A stretch of 64,000 nt of DNA from Flavobacteriales bacterium. Its GTDB lineage: Bacteria > Bacteroidota > Bacteroidia > Flavobacteriales_F > PHOS-HE28. A model generated the notes under the pieces. The model made no database searches and was not told the DNA's origin. It was given only the letters and a program-made list of their open reading frames with translations. Of this stretch, positions 55,736 to 64,000 are shown one piece after another (position 1 is the stretch's first letter; each line of letters starts with the position of its first letter). The position numbers were made by a program, and so were the translations under genes. The stretch spans positions 3,658,001 through 3,722,000 of the forward strand of contig JADJOI010000003.1 of NCBI GenBank assembly GCA_016713875.1, in the 5' to 3' direction.

Positions 55736-57467
55736 CGACCATCACCGGTCCGCTGTGCAGGCCGATGCGCATCTCGAGGGCGGGCTTGCCGGCGCGCAGG
55801 CGCTCGGTGCGGCGCTGCGCGATGTGGTCCCGCATGTCGAGCGCCGCGAGCACGATGTCCGCTGCGGAGGACGCCTTCGGGTCGGGCAATCCGGCCGCGG
55901 CCATGTACGCGTCGCCGATGGTCCTGATCTTCTCCACGCGATGCCGCTCCACAATGGCGTCGAGCCCCTTGAAGCGCGCATCGATCTCCTCCACGAGCTC
56001 GGCGGCGCTCAGTTGTTCGCTCAGCTGGGTGAAGCCTTTGAAGTCGGTGAAGAGCACGGTGGCGCTGGTGTAAGTGCGCCCTTCGGCGCGGCCCGTGGCC
56101 TTCAGTTCGGCGGCCACCTCCACGGGCAGGATGTTGTGCAGCAGCTCATCACTGCGCTCCTTCTCGTGCTCGATGGCCCTCTTGGCGCGCTGGGTGGTAG
56201 CGCAGGCGGTTGAGCAGCGCACCGGCGATCACGAGCACCAGCAGGATGCCCGCGATGAGCAGGCCGCGGCGCGAACGCTCGTCGGCCATGCGCCGGTCGA
56301 AGGCCAGTTGTTGCGCGTACGCCTCCTTCACGCGGGCGAGGCTGTCGGCGATCTGCTGTTGCTCGAAGTCGCGCACCAGTTCCAGCCGCAGCACTTCCTT
56401 GCCATTGTCCACCTTGTCCAGCGTGTCGTCCAGCGAGAGGTAGGACCGTTGCGCGTCGTACGCACTGCGGAAATCGCCGGCCAGGGCCAGCGCACGCATC
56501 ACGCACTCGGTGCATTCCTTGCGCTGGGTCAGCAGGCCCAGGCTGTCGGCCAGGACCAGCCCGCAGCGGCACACCTTGAGCGCATCGGCGGCACGGCCTA
56601 CGGCGAGGTAGGCCTCTCCCGCATAGAACAGGTTGCGGGTCAACGGGTCCTTCGTGTCCAGCTCGGTGAACACGGTGCGCGCGGTGTCGAAGTGGGCGTG
56701 GGCCTTGCGGGGGCGGCCCAGGCGGGAGAGCACCTGGCCGAGGTTGTTGTGCGCCTTGCCCCGGTCGAGCCGGTTGCCGAGGCCGCGGTACAGGGCGATG
56801 GCCTCCTGCAGTTCGATGGCGGCCTTGTCGCGCTCGCCGAGGTCGCTGTGTGTGGTGCCGATGCTCACCAGGGCACTGGCCCGACCCTTGGCATTGCCCA
56901 GCTCGTCGTACAGCGCGGCGCTGCGTTGGTAGTTCTGCAGCGCCTTGCCGAACTCGTTCAGCCGTTCGTAGGTGTTGCCGATGTTGTTGTAGGTGCTGGC
57001 CACACCCTCGGTGTTGCCCAGCTCCTGGTCGATGCGGAGGCTCTGTGCAGCAGCTCCAGCGCGCGCGGCAGGTCGCCGAGGTCCTTGTGCACCGTGCTCC
57101 TGTTGCTGAGCGTGGCGGCGGTGCGCCCGCGGTCGGTCATGGACCGGGCCACCTCCTTGGCGCGGTTGAAGTGATCGGGCGCGGCGGGCAGGTCGCTGCG
57201 CATCTTGTGCCCCACGGCCAGCGTGTTGTAGGCGGTGTACAGGGCTTTCGGGTCACCGGTGGTCCGCGCCAGTTCCAACTGCATGCGCGCCAAAGCGAGG
57301 CCGCTGTCCGGCCGCTCGAACGCCGCCTTCCAGGACAGTGTGGCGATGGCCTTCAGGTGCGCACTGTCGGGCAGGGCCTCGTTGCGCCAGACGGTCCACA
57401 GCGAGTCGTTCTGCGGCCGGGCGGCCGCGGCGAGCAGGCAGAGCGTGACGGTGAGGACGAGGCGCAT
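55728..57467 (-). pseudogene. TPR-containing class III adenylate/guanylate cyclase, frameshifted and 3'-truncated
   Basis: The signal peptide (VLTVTLCLLAAAARPQ) and TPRs (YNTLAVGHKMRSD, STYNNIGNTYERLNEFGKAL) lead to a transmembrane helix (GLLIAGILLVLVIAGALLNR) and a cyclase domain (SDELLHNILPVEVAAELKAT, VLFTDFKGFTQLS, IRTIGDAYMAAAG, MRIGLHSGPVM). Frameshifts lie near 57040 and 56205. The domain stops at about 55728, before the WGDxVNxxxRM region needed for catalysis, and is joined tail to tail with the secreted-protein fragment. This TPR-TM-cyclase layout is common in Flavobacteriales. Confidence 0.82.
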
Positions 57468-57508
57468 GCGGGCGGGGGAAATCAGGTCCGACCGCCGCAG
57501 CGCCGCGC

Positions 57509-58849
57509 TCAGGGCGTCGTCCAGCGCAGCACCTCGGTGCGGCCCTGGTCGTCGCGCAGCTGCAGCAGCGCCAGCCCCTTGCTGCGGGGTGCGGGGATCG
57601 AGGCCCGACCGGCCTGGGCGATCCGGCCTTCATCGACCAGCCGCCCCGTGGCGTCCAGCAGCGTCCAGCGGCAGGGGGCGGCCACCTGGATCCATGCGCC
57701 GCCCTCCGCGTCGATGTCGAGCAGCTGCGCCGTGCCCGTCGATGCGCCGACGGTCACCACGCCCAGCATGGAGCCATCCCCGTCCACGCGCAGCAGGTAG
57801 GGCCGAAGAAAGAGGCCGGTGAGGCTGTCCGCGGCCGTGCCGCTCACCAGGAAGCCTCCATGGCCGTCGGGCCGGATGTGCCGGCCGATCCCTTCGGCAT
57901 ACGTATGCGTCCAGAGCGTATCGCCCTGGTCATTGAACCGGGCCACAAGGCAGTGCAGGTCTCGATGACCAGTGGCCAGGTACGTGTTCGTCAGGGGGTC
58001 GAAGCAGGCATCGTACAGCTTCAACCCCGGATGGTAGTGTTGGCTCTGGAGGGCACATTGATCATCCACATGCATCGCAAGGCCGTCCAACCCGCTATCC
58101 TGCCGGCCAAAGATCATGGAACCACCAGCGGGCCGCTCCAACACCTTATGTCCCTGTTGGAAACCACTGGTGCCCATGGACGCCGAGGCCTCCAGCGCAC
58201 CGGTGGCGCTGAACCGTTTGCAGAGCACCTGGATGGAGCCGGGCATCGGCGGTCCGCTCAGGCCGGTGACCAGCAGGGCGCCGTCGGACAGCTCGCGGCC
58301 ATGCACGGCGCGTTCGATGGGCTGGCCGGGCAGGCTGTAGGTCCAGAGCAGCTGCCCTCCGGGGCCATAGCGGCGCACGATGGGCCGAAGGTCCATGGGA
58401 GTGACGTACGACGTGCCGCAGGCCAGCAGGTCGCCGTTCCCGAGGACGGTCACGTTGGAGAAGTAGGTCTCGTTGTTCACCATCAGCGAATCGGCCCATT
58501 GCACGCCGTCGGCCGCGCCGTTCAATCGGGCGATGTAGGCGCGATGCGCGATGCTGCGTCCCACGATCACCGGAGCGGGGTTGTCGTCCGCACTGCCGAA
58601 CACATACGCGAAGGCCGCCGGCAGCGCCTCCGCACCGAGCCAGGTGCCGTCGTCATCCAGCCGCACCAGCCGGGCTCCGGGGTCGGCCTGCATGGGCAGC
58701 AGGGCGCCCGGGCCCCAGGGCCAGCAGGCGACCGGGGTCAGCAGGTCCGTGCCGGAGTACACCGTATCGCCGGTGGCCGGTTGGCTGAGGGGGAACTGAG
58801 CGTGGGCCGCCAGGGCCACGATGCTCAAGGGAAAGAATGATGCGCGCAT
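57509..58849 (-). CDS. secreted propeller-like protein with short T9SS-like C-terminus
   Basis: A 446-residue exported protein. The signal peptide (ASFFPLSIVALAAHAQ) is followed by propeller-type repeats (LVRLDDDGTWLGAEALP, IVRRYGPGGQLLWTYSLP, LVARFNDQGDTLWTHTY, GGFLVSGTAADS) and a C-terminal part (WTLLDATGRLVDEGRI to VLRWTTP) that resembles a shortened sorting domain without the usual PNPA motif. Function unknown; probably surface-associated. Start chosen for the signal peptide. Confidence 0.75.
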   Translation of the reverse strand: MRASFFPLSIVALAAHAQFPLSQPATGDTVYSGTDLLTPVACWPWGPGALLPMQADPGARLVRLDDDGTWLGAEALPAAFAYVFGSADDNPAPVIVGRSIAHRAYIARLNGAADGVQWADSLMVNNETYFSNVTVLGNGDLLACGTSYVTPMDLRPIVRRYGPGGQLLWTYSLPGQPIERAVHGRELSDGALLVTGLSGPPMPGSIQVLCKRFSATGALEASASMGTSGFQQGHKVLERPAGGSMIFGRQDSGLDGLAMHVDDQCALQSQHYHPGLKLYDACFDPLTNTYLATGHRDLHCLVARFNDQGDTLWTHTYAEGIGRHIRPDGHGGFLVSGTAADSLTGLFLRPYLLRVDGDGSMLGVVTVGASTGTAQLLDIDAEGGAWIQVAAPCRWTLLDATGRLVDEGRIAQAGRASIPAPRSKGLALLQLRDDQGRTEVLRWTTP

Positions 58850-58958
58850 GGAACCAGGGTTGTCCAGTGGACGACACGAAGGTGCATCGCGCTGCCCGGC
58901 CGGAGCATGAACAGCGTTCAGGGTGCGATCTGCGTCCTTTGTGCAAACCCCCTGCGCC

Positions 58959-59834
58959 ATGGTCCGGAACATCGTTACCCTCCTCGCCGCGGTGCTCGTG
59001 CTTCCCACGCACGCCCAGTTCGATGCGCTGCCGGACGCCAACGCCGGCTGGACCGTCTCCTTTTGGATCGGACCGGGGTATCCGTACGAGGGTTACTTCT
59101 ATGAGTACGACGCACAGTCGCCGGATACCGTCATCGCCGGGGACGTGTTCAAGAAACTGAACGTCACGAACACGTTCGGCTTCACCGACTACGGCGGCGC
59201 ACTGCGTGACAACGAGATGGGGCAGGTGTACTTCTGCGAGCCGGGAGGTTCGGTGCCTGCGCTTCTGCTCGACTTCGATGTCGTTCCCGGTGACACGGTC
59301 TTCAATGTCTTCTCCATGTGGATGCAGGACGTGTTCGTCTGGTCCGTGGACACGGTACTGATCAATGGCACACCGCGTAAGCGCATCGGGCTCGCTTGCG
59401 TCCCGAACCCCATTGGCGTTAGCGCCTATTGGATCCAAGGTATCGGCGGCCTGGGCGGCTTCTTGTTCACCAATCCGTGCGGCAGCGTGTCGGGGATCGG
59501 AGAGCTGGTGTGCATGACCGCGAACGACACGGTGCAATGGGGACCGAACGTGGGCGGCGTGGGCGATTGCGCGCTTGCCTTGGGAGCGGCTGAAGAACCG
59601 GAGCCGGCGTCGGATCTGTCGCTGCACCCGGTGCCGGCGGAGGATCGGCTGTACCTGCAAGGGGTGATGCCTGGCGCGCAGCTCGAGGTGCTTGGGGCGG
59701 ATGGCCGCATCGTCATGGCATCCGCTGCACCCCAAGGGCCATTGGACATCAGCACCCTGGTCACCGGGGTCCACGTGCTGCGCGTGACCGATGTGGACGG
59801 CAAGGTCCGCACGGCGCGCTTCGTCAAGCGCTGA
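58959..59834 (+). CDS. secreted protein with T9SS type A sorting domain
   Basis: A 291-residue exported protein. The signal peptide (NIVTLLAAVLVLPTHAQF) precedes a domain with VYFCEPGGSVPALLLDFDVV and RIGLACVPNPIGVSAYWIQG-I, a pattern common in uncharacterised secreted Bacteroidota proteins, then a sorting domain from LHPVPAEDRLYLQG to FVKR. GTCCTTTG about 20 nt upstream is a possible -7 element. It abuts the convergent GGGP synthase gene with no gap. Confidence 0.82.
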   Translation: MVRNIVTLLAAVLVLPTHAQFDALPDANAGWTVSFWIGPGYPYEGYFYEYDAQSPDTVIAGDVFKKLNVTNTFGFTDYGGALRDNEMGQVYFCEPGGSVPALLLDFDVVPGDTVFNVFSMWMQDVFVWSVDTVLINGTPRKRIGLACVPNPIGVSAYWIQGIGGLGGFLFTNPCGSVSGIGELVCMTANDTVQWGPNVGGVGDCALALGAAEEPEPASDLSLHPVPAEDRLYLQGVMPGAQLEVLGADGRIVMASAAPQGPLDISTLVTGVHVLRVTDVDGKVRTARFVKR

Positions 59835-60575
59835 TCACCCGTGCACCGCTTCGCTCAGGGCGAAGATGAGCTCGGGATCCTGTTCGAAGGCGGTGCCCAC
59901 CACGACCACGTCCGCCCCGGCGTCGCACAGGCCGCGCGCGGTGGCCGCATCGCGGATGCCGCCGCCCACGATGATCGGTAGTTGCACGGTGCGCCGCACG
60001 GTGGCCACCATTTCGGGGCTCACGGTGCGGTCGGCGCCGCTGCCCGTGTCCAGGTAGATGGTGCGCAGGCCGAGCAGTTCGCCCGCCAGGGCCGTGGCAG
60101 CGGCGATGCCGGGCTTGTCGCGGGGGATCGGCACCGTCTGGCTCACGTAGCTCACCGTGGTGGGCTTGCCGCCGTCCACCAGCATGTAGCCGGTGGGGAT
60201 GGCCTCCAGACCGAGGGCCTTGATGGTGGGCGCGGCGGTCACGTGGTGGCCGATGAGCAGCTCGGGGTTGCGGCCGCTGATCAGGCTGAGGAAGAGCACC
60301 GCGTCGGCGTGGCGGCTGAGCTGGGCCGGGCTGCCCGGGAACAGCACCACAGGCCGGTCGCTCCAGCGCTTCACCAGGTCCACGCAGCGGTCGAAGGAGG
60401 CCGAGGTGAGCAGGCTGCCGCCCACGAAGAGCAGATCCGCTTTGGCCATGCAGGCGTTCTGCACGGTGCGCTCCAGCAGGGCCTCGTCCTGTCCGAAGTC
60501 GGGGTCGATGAGCACGGCCAGGAGCTTGCGCCCGCGAACCTTCGCGTCCTCGAGCTGTTCCACCACGGCGCCCAT
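59835..60575 (-). CDS. geranylgeranylglyceryl / heptaprenylglyceryl phosphate synthase family protein
   Basis: A 246-residue TIM-barrel prenyltransferase that joins a polyprenyl diphosphate to glycerol 1-phosphate. The glycerol-phosphate site is visible as VLIDPD at the N-terminus, FPGSPAQLS, AIPTGYMLVDGG, IYLDTGSGAD and VGGGIRDAATA. Bacteroidota carry this group II enzyme, although its product's role there is unclear. The ATG at 60575 is preferred: TATGTTCG at 60581-60588 lies 5 nt upstream and overlaps the earlier ATG at 60587. Confidence 0.88.
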   Translation of the reverse strand: MGAVVEQLEDAKVRGRKLLAVLIDPDFGQDEALLERTVQNACMAKADLLFVGGSLLTSASFDRCVDLVKRWSDRPVVLFPGSPAQLSRHADAVLFLSLISGRNPELLIGHHVTAAPTIKALGLEAIPTGYMLVDGGKPTTVSYVSQTVPIPRDKPGIAAATALAGELLGLRTIYLDTGSGADRTVSPEMVATVRRTVQLPIIVGGGIRDAATARGLCDAGADVVVVGTAFEQDPELIFALSEAVHG

Positions 60576-60580
60576 CGGTG

Positions 60581-60588
60581 CGAACATA
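60581..60588 (-). promoter_or_regulatory. -7 promoter element of the GGGP synthase gene
   Basis: TATGTTCG on the minus strand, 5 nt before the ATG at 60575. It contains the alternative upstream ATG, which would then not be transcribed. Confidence 0.55.
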
Positions 60589-60622
60589 GTCAACAGCGCT
60601 GGCCTTCAGCCCTCCGAACCGC

Positions 60623-60630
60623 TACCTTTG
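60623..60630 (+). promoter_or_regulatory. -7 promoter element of ahcY
   Basis: TACCTTTG, an exact TAnnTTTG match, 68 nt before the ahcY ATG. This gene therefore has an ordinary leader of about 60 nt. No SAH riboswitch fold was recognised in it. Confidence 0.65.
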
Positions 60631-60698
60631 CCGCCGCGAACGGGACGCCCCCGAGCAGATCCGCACCTACGCCTACGCCGGGCTACGGCGAGCAACGC

Positions 60699-62015
<1,317 letters not shown>

Positions 62016-62028
62016 TCCGAACATGAAC

Positions 62029-62065
62029 GCAACGCCCCGGGTCCACCAGGACACCGGGGCGTTGC
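62029..62065 (+). terminator. terminator hairpin of ahcY
   Basis: GCAACGCCCCGG (62029-62040) and CCGGGGCGTTGC (62054-62065) form a perfect 12-bp stem with a 13-nt loop, 14 bp past the stop. No U-tract follows. Confidence 0.75.
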
Positions 62066-62142
62066 CGTTCCATGCGGTGTCGCCACGACCGCTCCGCCAT
62101 CGCAACCTATCAGGTCAGGTCCTGGGCGAACTCGCGGGCGTC

Positions 62143-62217
62143 CACCCTTGCACTTCTCCACCAGGGTCTCGTCCAAGCATCGGCGCAAGCGCACCCGCAC
62201 CCTTGCACCTCTCCACC
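62143..62217. repeat. pair of 20-bp direct repeats
   Basis: CACCCTTGCACTTCTCCACC at 62143-62162 recurs at 62198-62217 with one change, 55 bp apart, in the gap between ahcY and the next gene. Function unknown. Confidence 0.6.
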
Positions 62218-62224
62218 CACCCGC

Positions 62225-62665
62225 TCAGTTGTAGATCCGGAGGATGCTCCCGTTGAACGCCGTATTGTAGCGCTGCAGCCCTAGGGATGCGGGACCTTGT
62301 GTGACGCTGCCGTCCATGATGAGGTAGGCGCTGCCGCAGCAGGTGGTGTCGCGTGCGATCACGTCGGTGCCGTCCACATGCACGCGGCAGAGCTCGGCCG
62401 GCTGGTAGGGGCAGTGGCGGTCGAGGGCCACGAACTCCTCCATGCTCTTGCGGTATACGATGATGCCCAGCGACCCACCCGTGAGGTAGAGCCATCCGCC
62501 CGGCACGGCCAGATCGTTGTATGCCGGGTTGTTCACGTTGATCTGGAAGTCGACCGGGGTGAGCGGCACGCCGCCGCTGGTCTCCTTGCGGCAACCGGTG
62601 ATGGTCAGGAGCAGTCCCGTGAGCAGGACCGCGACCATGGCGGCGGTCTTCCGGTGCGTGGACAT
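62225..62665 (-). CDS. lipoprotein with degenerate Rieske-like domain
   Basis: A 146-residue lipoprotein: lipobox LTITGC with the acylated cysteine at about residue 25. The remainder has the Rieske fold pattern (ALDRHCPYQP, then DTTCCGSAYLIMDGSVTQGP), but the two cluster histidines expected in CxH and CxxH are replaced (CPY and CGSA). A [2Fe-2S] cluster is therefore unlikely in the usual form. Similar lipoproteins are common in Bacteroidota, with unknown role. Confidence 0.8.
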   Translation of the reverse strand: MSTHRKTAAMVAVLLTGLLLTITGCRKETSGGVPLTPVDFQINVNNPAYNDLAVPGGWLYLTGGSLGIIVYRKSMEEFVALDRHCPYQPAELCRVHVDGTDVIARDTTCCGSAYLIMDGSVTQGPASLGLQRYNTAFNGSILRIYN

Positions 62666-62699
62666 GTGTCAAAGGTAGTGGCTGTGGCACCGCTGGTCG

Positions 62700-62707
62700 T
62701 ATCCTTG
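62700..62707 (+). promoter_or_regulatory. -7-like promoter element of the small basic protein gene
   Basis: TATCCTTG, 4 nt before the ATG at 62712; implies a leaderless transcript. Confidence 0.5.
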
Positions 62708-62711
62708 CGCC

Positions 62712-62996
62712 ATGCGCTGGTCCGCCCTGTTCGTCCTTCTCCTTTTGACGGCCGCTCCCACGATGGTGCGCGCGCAGGAGGGCATCGGGCAGAAGGAGGC
62801 CGAACGCATGCAGGCCCGCAAGGAGAAGGAGGAGCGCAAGCAACTGCAGAGGCAGGAGCGTGACGATCGCCGCCGCCACCTGAAGATCCAGGACAAGGCC
62901 ACCCGCAAGCGGATCCGGCAGCACACCAAGCGGGCCGACCGGCGGGGCAGCGGGCCGCATCGCGACGGCTGGATCCGCCGCACCTTCACCCGTTGA
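62712..62996 (+). CDS. small exported, highly charged basic protein
   Basis: A 94-residue protein with a signal peptide (SALFVLLLLTAAPTMVRAQ) followed by a strongly charged, probably helical segment rich in K, R, E and Q (EKEERKQLQRQERDDRRRHL). No family was recognised. It may be a periplasmic protein binding nucleic acid or polyanion, but that is a guess from charge alone. Confidence 0.65.
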   Translation: MRWSALFVLLLLTAAPTMVRAQEGIGQKEAERMQARKEKEERKQLQRQERDDRRRHLKIQDKATRKRIRQHTKRADRRGSGPHRDGWIRRTFTR

Positions 62997-63168
62997 GCAC
63001 TTCCGGACCGGTATATCCCGCCCAGGATTCGGTAGGGTGGTGAGCACGGGAAGCGGATACCTTGCCCCCGGTAAGCGACCGTCATGCGACCGTCAAGCAT
63101 CCCCCCGATCGGACCTCCCACTTGCCCCCGATGCATGGAATCTGAAGCTGGACGCGGGTTTCCGAAGA

Positions 63169-63198
63169 TTTGGCGGAAGGCGGATCTTTCTATCTTTA
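63169..63198 (+). promoter_or_regulatory. promoter of the right-edge TonB-dependent receptor gene
   Basis: TTTG at 63169-63172, an 18-bp spacer and TATCTTTA at 63191-63198 fit the Bacteroidota -33/-7 pattern. The AT-rich surroundings contrast with the rest of the region. The ATG lies 46 nt downstream. Confidence 0.6.
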
Positions 63199-63244
63199 CG
63201 CCCCCTCGTTGCGCAGTCGTTCCACTCGTTAAACCTACTCGTTG

Positions 63245-64000
63245 ATGGTGAGAAGGGTATTCTCCTCGATCGCCCTTGGTCTGTTCGCTACGGTGTCCGC
63301 CTTTGCACAGGTCGGCGCCGGAAGCCTCAAGGGTAAAGTGGCTGACAAGGTCTCCAAGGAGCCGCTGCCGTTCGTGAACGTCGCCGTGGAGAACCGCGGT
63401 ACCGTGGTGGCCTCGGGCACCACGGACTTCGACGGCAACTACTTCATCAAGCCCATCGATCCGGGCTCGTATGACGTCATCGTCACCTACGTGGGCTACC
63501 AGCCCTTGAAGCAGACCGGCGTGGTGGTGAGCGGCAACCAGATCACCTTCCTGGACCTCAACCTCTCCCAGGGCCTTGAGCTCAAGGAGTTCGAAGTGGT
63601 CCAATACCAGGTGCCGCTGATCCAGAAGGACGGTGGGGCCTCCGGAGGCACCATCACCCGGGAGGACATCGCGCGCATGCCCCAGCGCTCGGCGGCGGCC
63701 ATCGCCACCACGGTGGCGGGCACCAGCACGGCGGGCACCGATGGCGGCATCAGCATCCGCGGCGCACGCACGGAGAACACCTATTACTACATCGACGGTG
63801 TGAAAGTGCCCGCCGGCGCCGGCACGGGCCTGCCCAAGAGCGCCATCGAGGAGGTGCAGGTGATCACCGGTGGTGTGCCGGCCAACTACGGCGACGTGTC
63901 GGGCGGCGTGATCAACATCACCACCCGCGGCCCCAGCCGCAGCTTCTTCGGTGGGGTGGAATACCTCACCTCGGGCTTCAAAGTGGGCAGTGACATCACC
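63245..64000 (+). CDS. TonB-dependent receptor (partial, runs off the window)
   Basis: The first 252 codons of an outer-membrane receptor. The signal peptide (VFSSIALGLFATVSAFAQ) is followed by a carboxypeptidase-regulatory-like domain (about 25-110; LKGKVADKVSKEPLPFVNVA, GTTDFDGNYFIKPIDPG, YVGYQP) and a plug domain (GGTITREDIARMPQRS, GTDGGISIRGARTENTYYYI, GGVPANYGDVSGGVINITTR). The substrate is unknown; the TDGGISIRGAR plug style is common in large Bacteroidota receptors. The gene continues past 64000. Confidence 0.9.
   Translation, partial: MVRRVFSSIALGLFATVSAFAQVGAGSLKGKVADKVSKEPLPFVNVAVENRGTVVASGTTDFDGNYFIKPIDPGSYDVIVTYVGYQPLKQTGVVVSGNQITFLDLNLSQGLELKEFEVVQYQVPLIQKDGGASGGTITREDIARMPQRSAAAIATTVAGTSTAGTDGGISIRGARTENTYYYIDGVKVPAGAGTGLPKSAIEEVQVITGGVPANYGDVSGGVINITTRGPSRSFFGGVEYLTSGFKVGSDIT

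Noticed and set aside
60631..60698. possible SAH riboswitch in the ahcY leader
   Set aside because: The 60-70 nt leader shows no recognisable SAH-aptamer blocks; it was compared only by eye.

Overview
The window looks like chromosomal DNA of a high-GC (roughly 65 percent) member of the Bacteroidota, most likely Flavobacteriales. The evidence is the large number of secreted proteins with a type IX secretion (T9SS) type A C-terminal sorting domain, the Bacteroidota -7 promoter element (TAnnTTTG and relatives) in front of many genes, an atpD-atpC pair detached from other ATP synthase genes, a bacterial heptaprenyl/geranylgeranylglyceryl phosphate synthase, and a flavobacterial-type carotenoid pair. 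No rRNA, tRNA or CRISPR array was seen.

Layout. 1-9 kb: housekeeping genes (pterin synthase, hldD, a MerR regulator, an M23 peptidase, alaS, a sigma-54-type response regulator). 9-18 kb: four secreted proteins (one an M36 metalloprotease) that end in the same ~250-residue C-terminal module with two dockerin-like repeats and a terminal Q-L-P; a fifth copy is at 29.4-31.2 kb. The fourth has an in-frame TAG between its signal peptide and mature part. 18-28 kb: YitT protein, Ppx/GppA, a NatA/NatB-like ABC exporter, desaturase, acyltransferase and an Mla-type lipid transport operon (mlaE-mlaF-mlaD). 31-39 kb: atpC-atpD, then three overlapping T9SS cargo genes, the middle one being a mosaic of its neighbours. 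39-50 kb: ribF, a frameshifted LRR gene, pnuC, a carotenoid operon (CrtD-type desaturase plus a CruF-CrtYcd fusion), a NadR-like kinase, a HEPN-MNT pair, and a TPP riboswitch ahead of a TonB-dependent receptor (probably thiamin uptake).

50.06-55.39 kb is an accessory island inserted at the 3' end of that receptor gene and bounded by a 218-bp direct repeat of the receptor's 3' end. It carries a SIR2-STAND (NB-ARC-like) gene followed by an array of twelve near-identical 120-bp TPR units, an architecture typical of NLR-like antiphage proteins. An IS630-family element with TA target duplication splits the STAND gene; removing it on paper restores the frame exactly. A diverged 3' fragment of a GGGP synthase gene lies at the island's right edge. 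Next come two gene remnants fused tail to tail at about 55.73 kb (a secreted-protein 5' part and a frameshifted TPR-adenylate cyclase). 57.5-64 kb returns to ordinary content: two T9SS proteins, GGGP synthase, ahcY, a Rieske-like lipoprotein, a small basic exported protein and the start of another TonB-dependent receptor.

Main themes: dense extracellular cargo with DNA-level exchange of C-terminal modules; very short or absent 5' leaders; and a decayed NLR-like defence gene with homogenised repeats. Several frameshifts fall in short homopolymers or repeats, so some breaks could be assembly errors.
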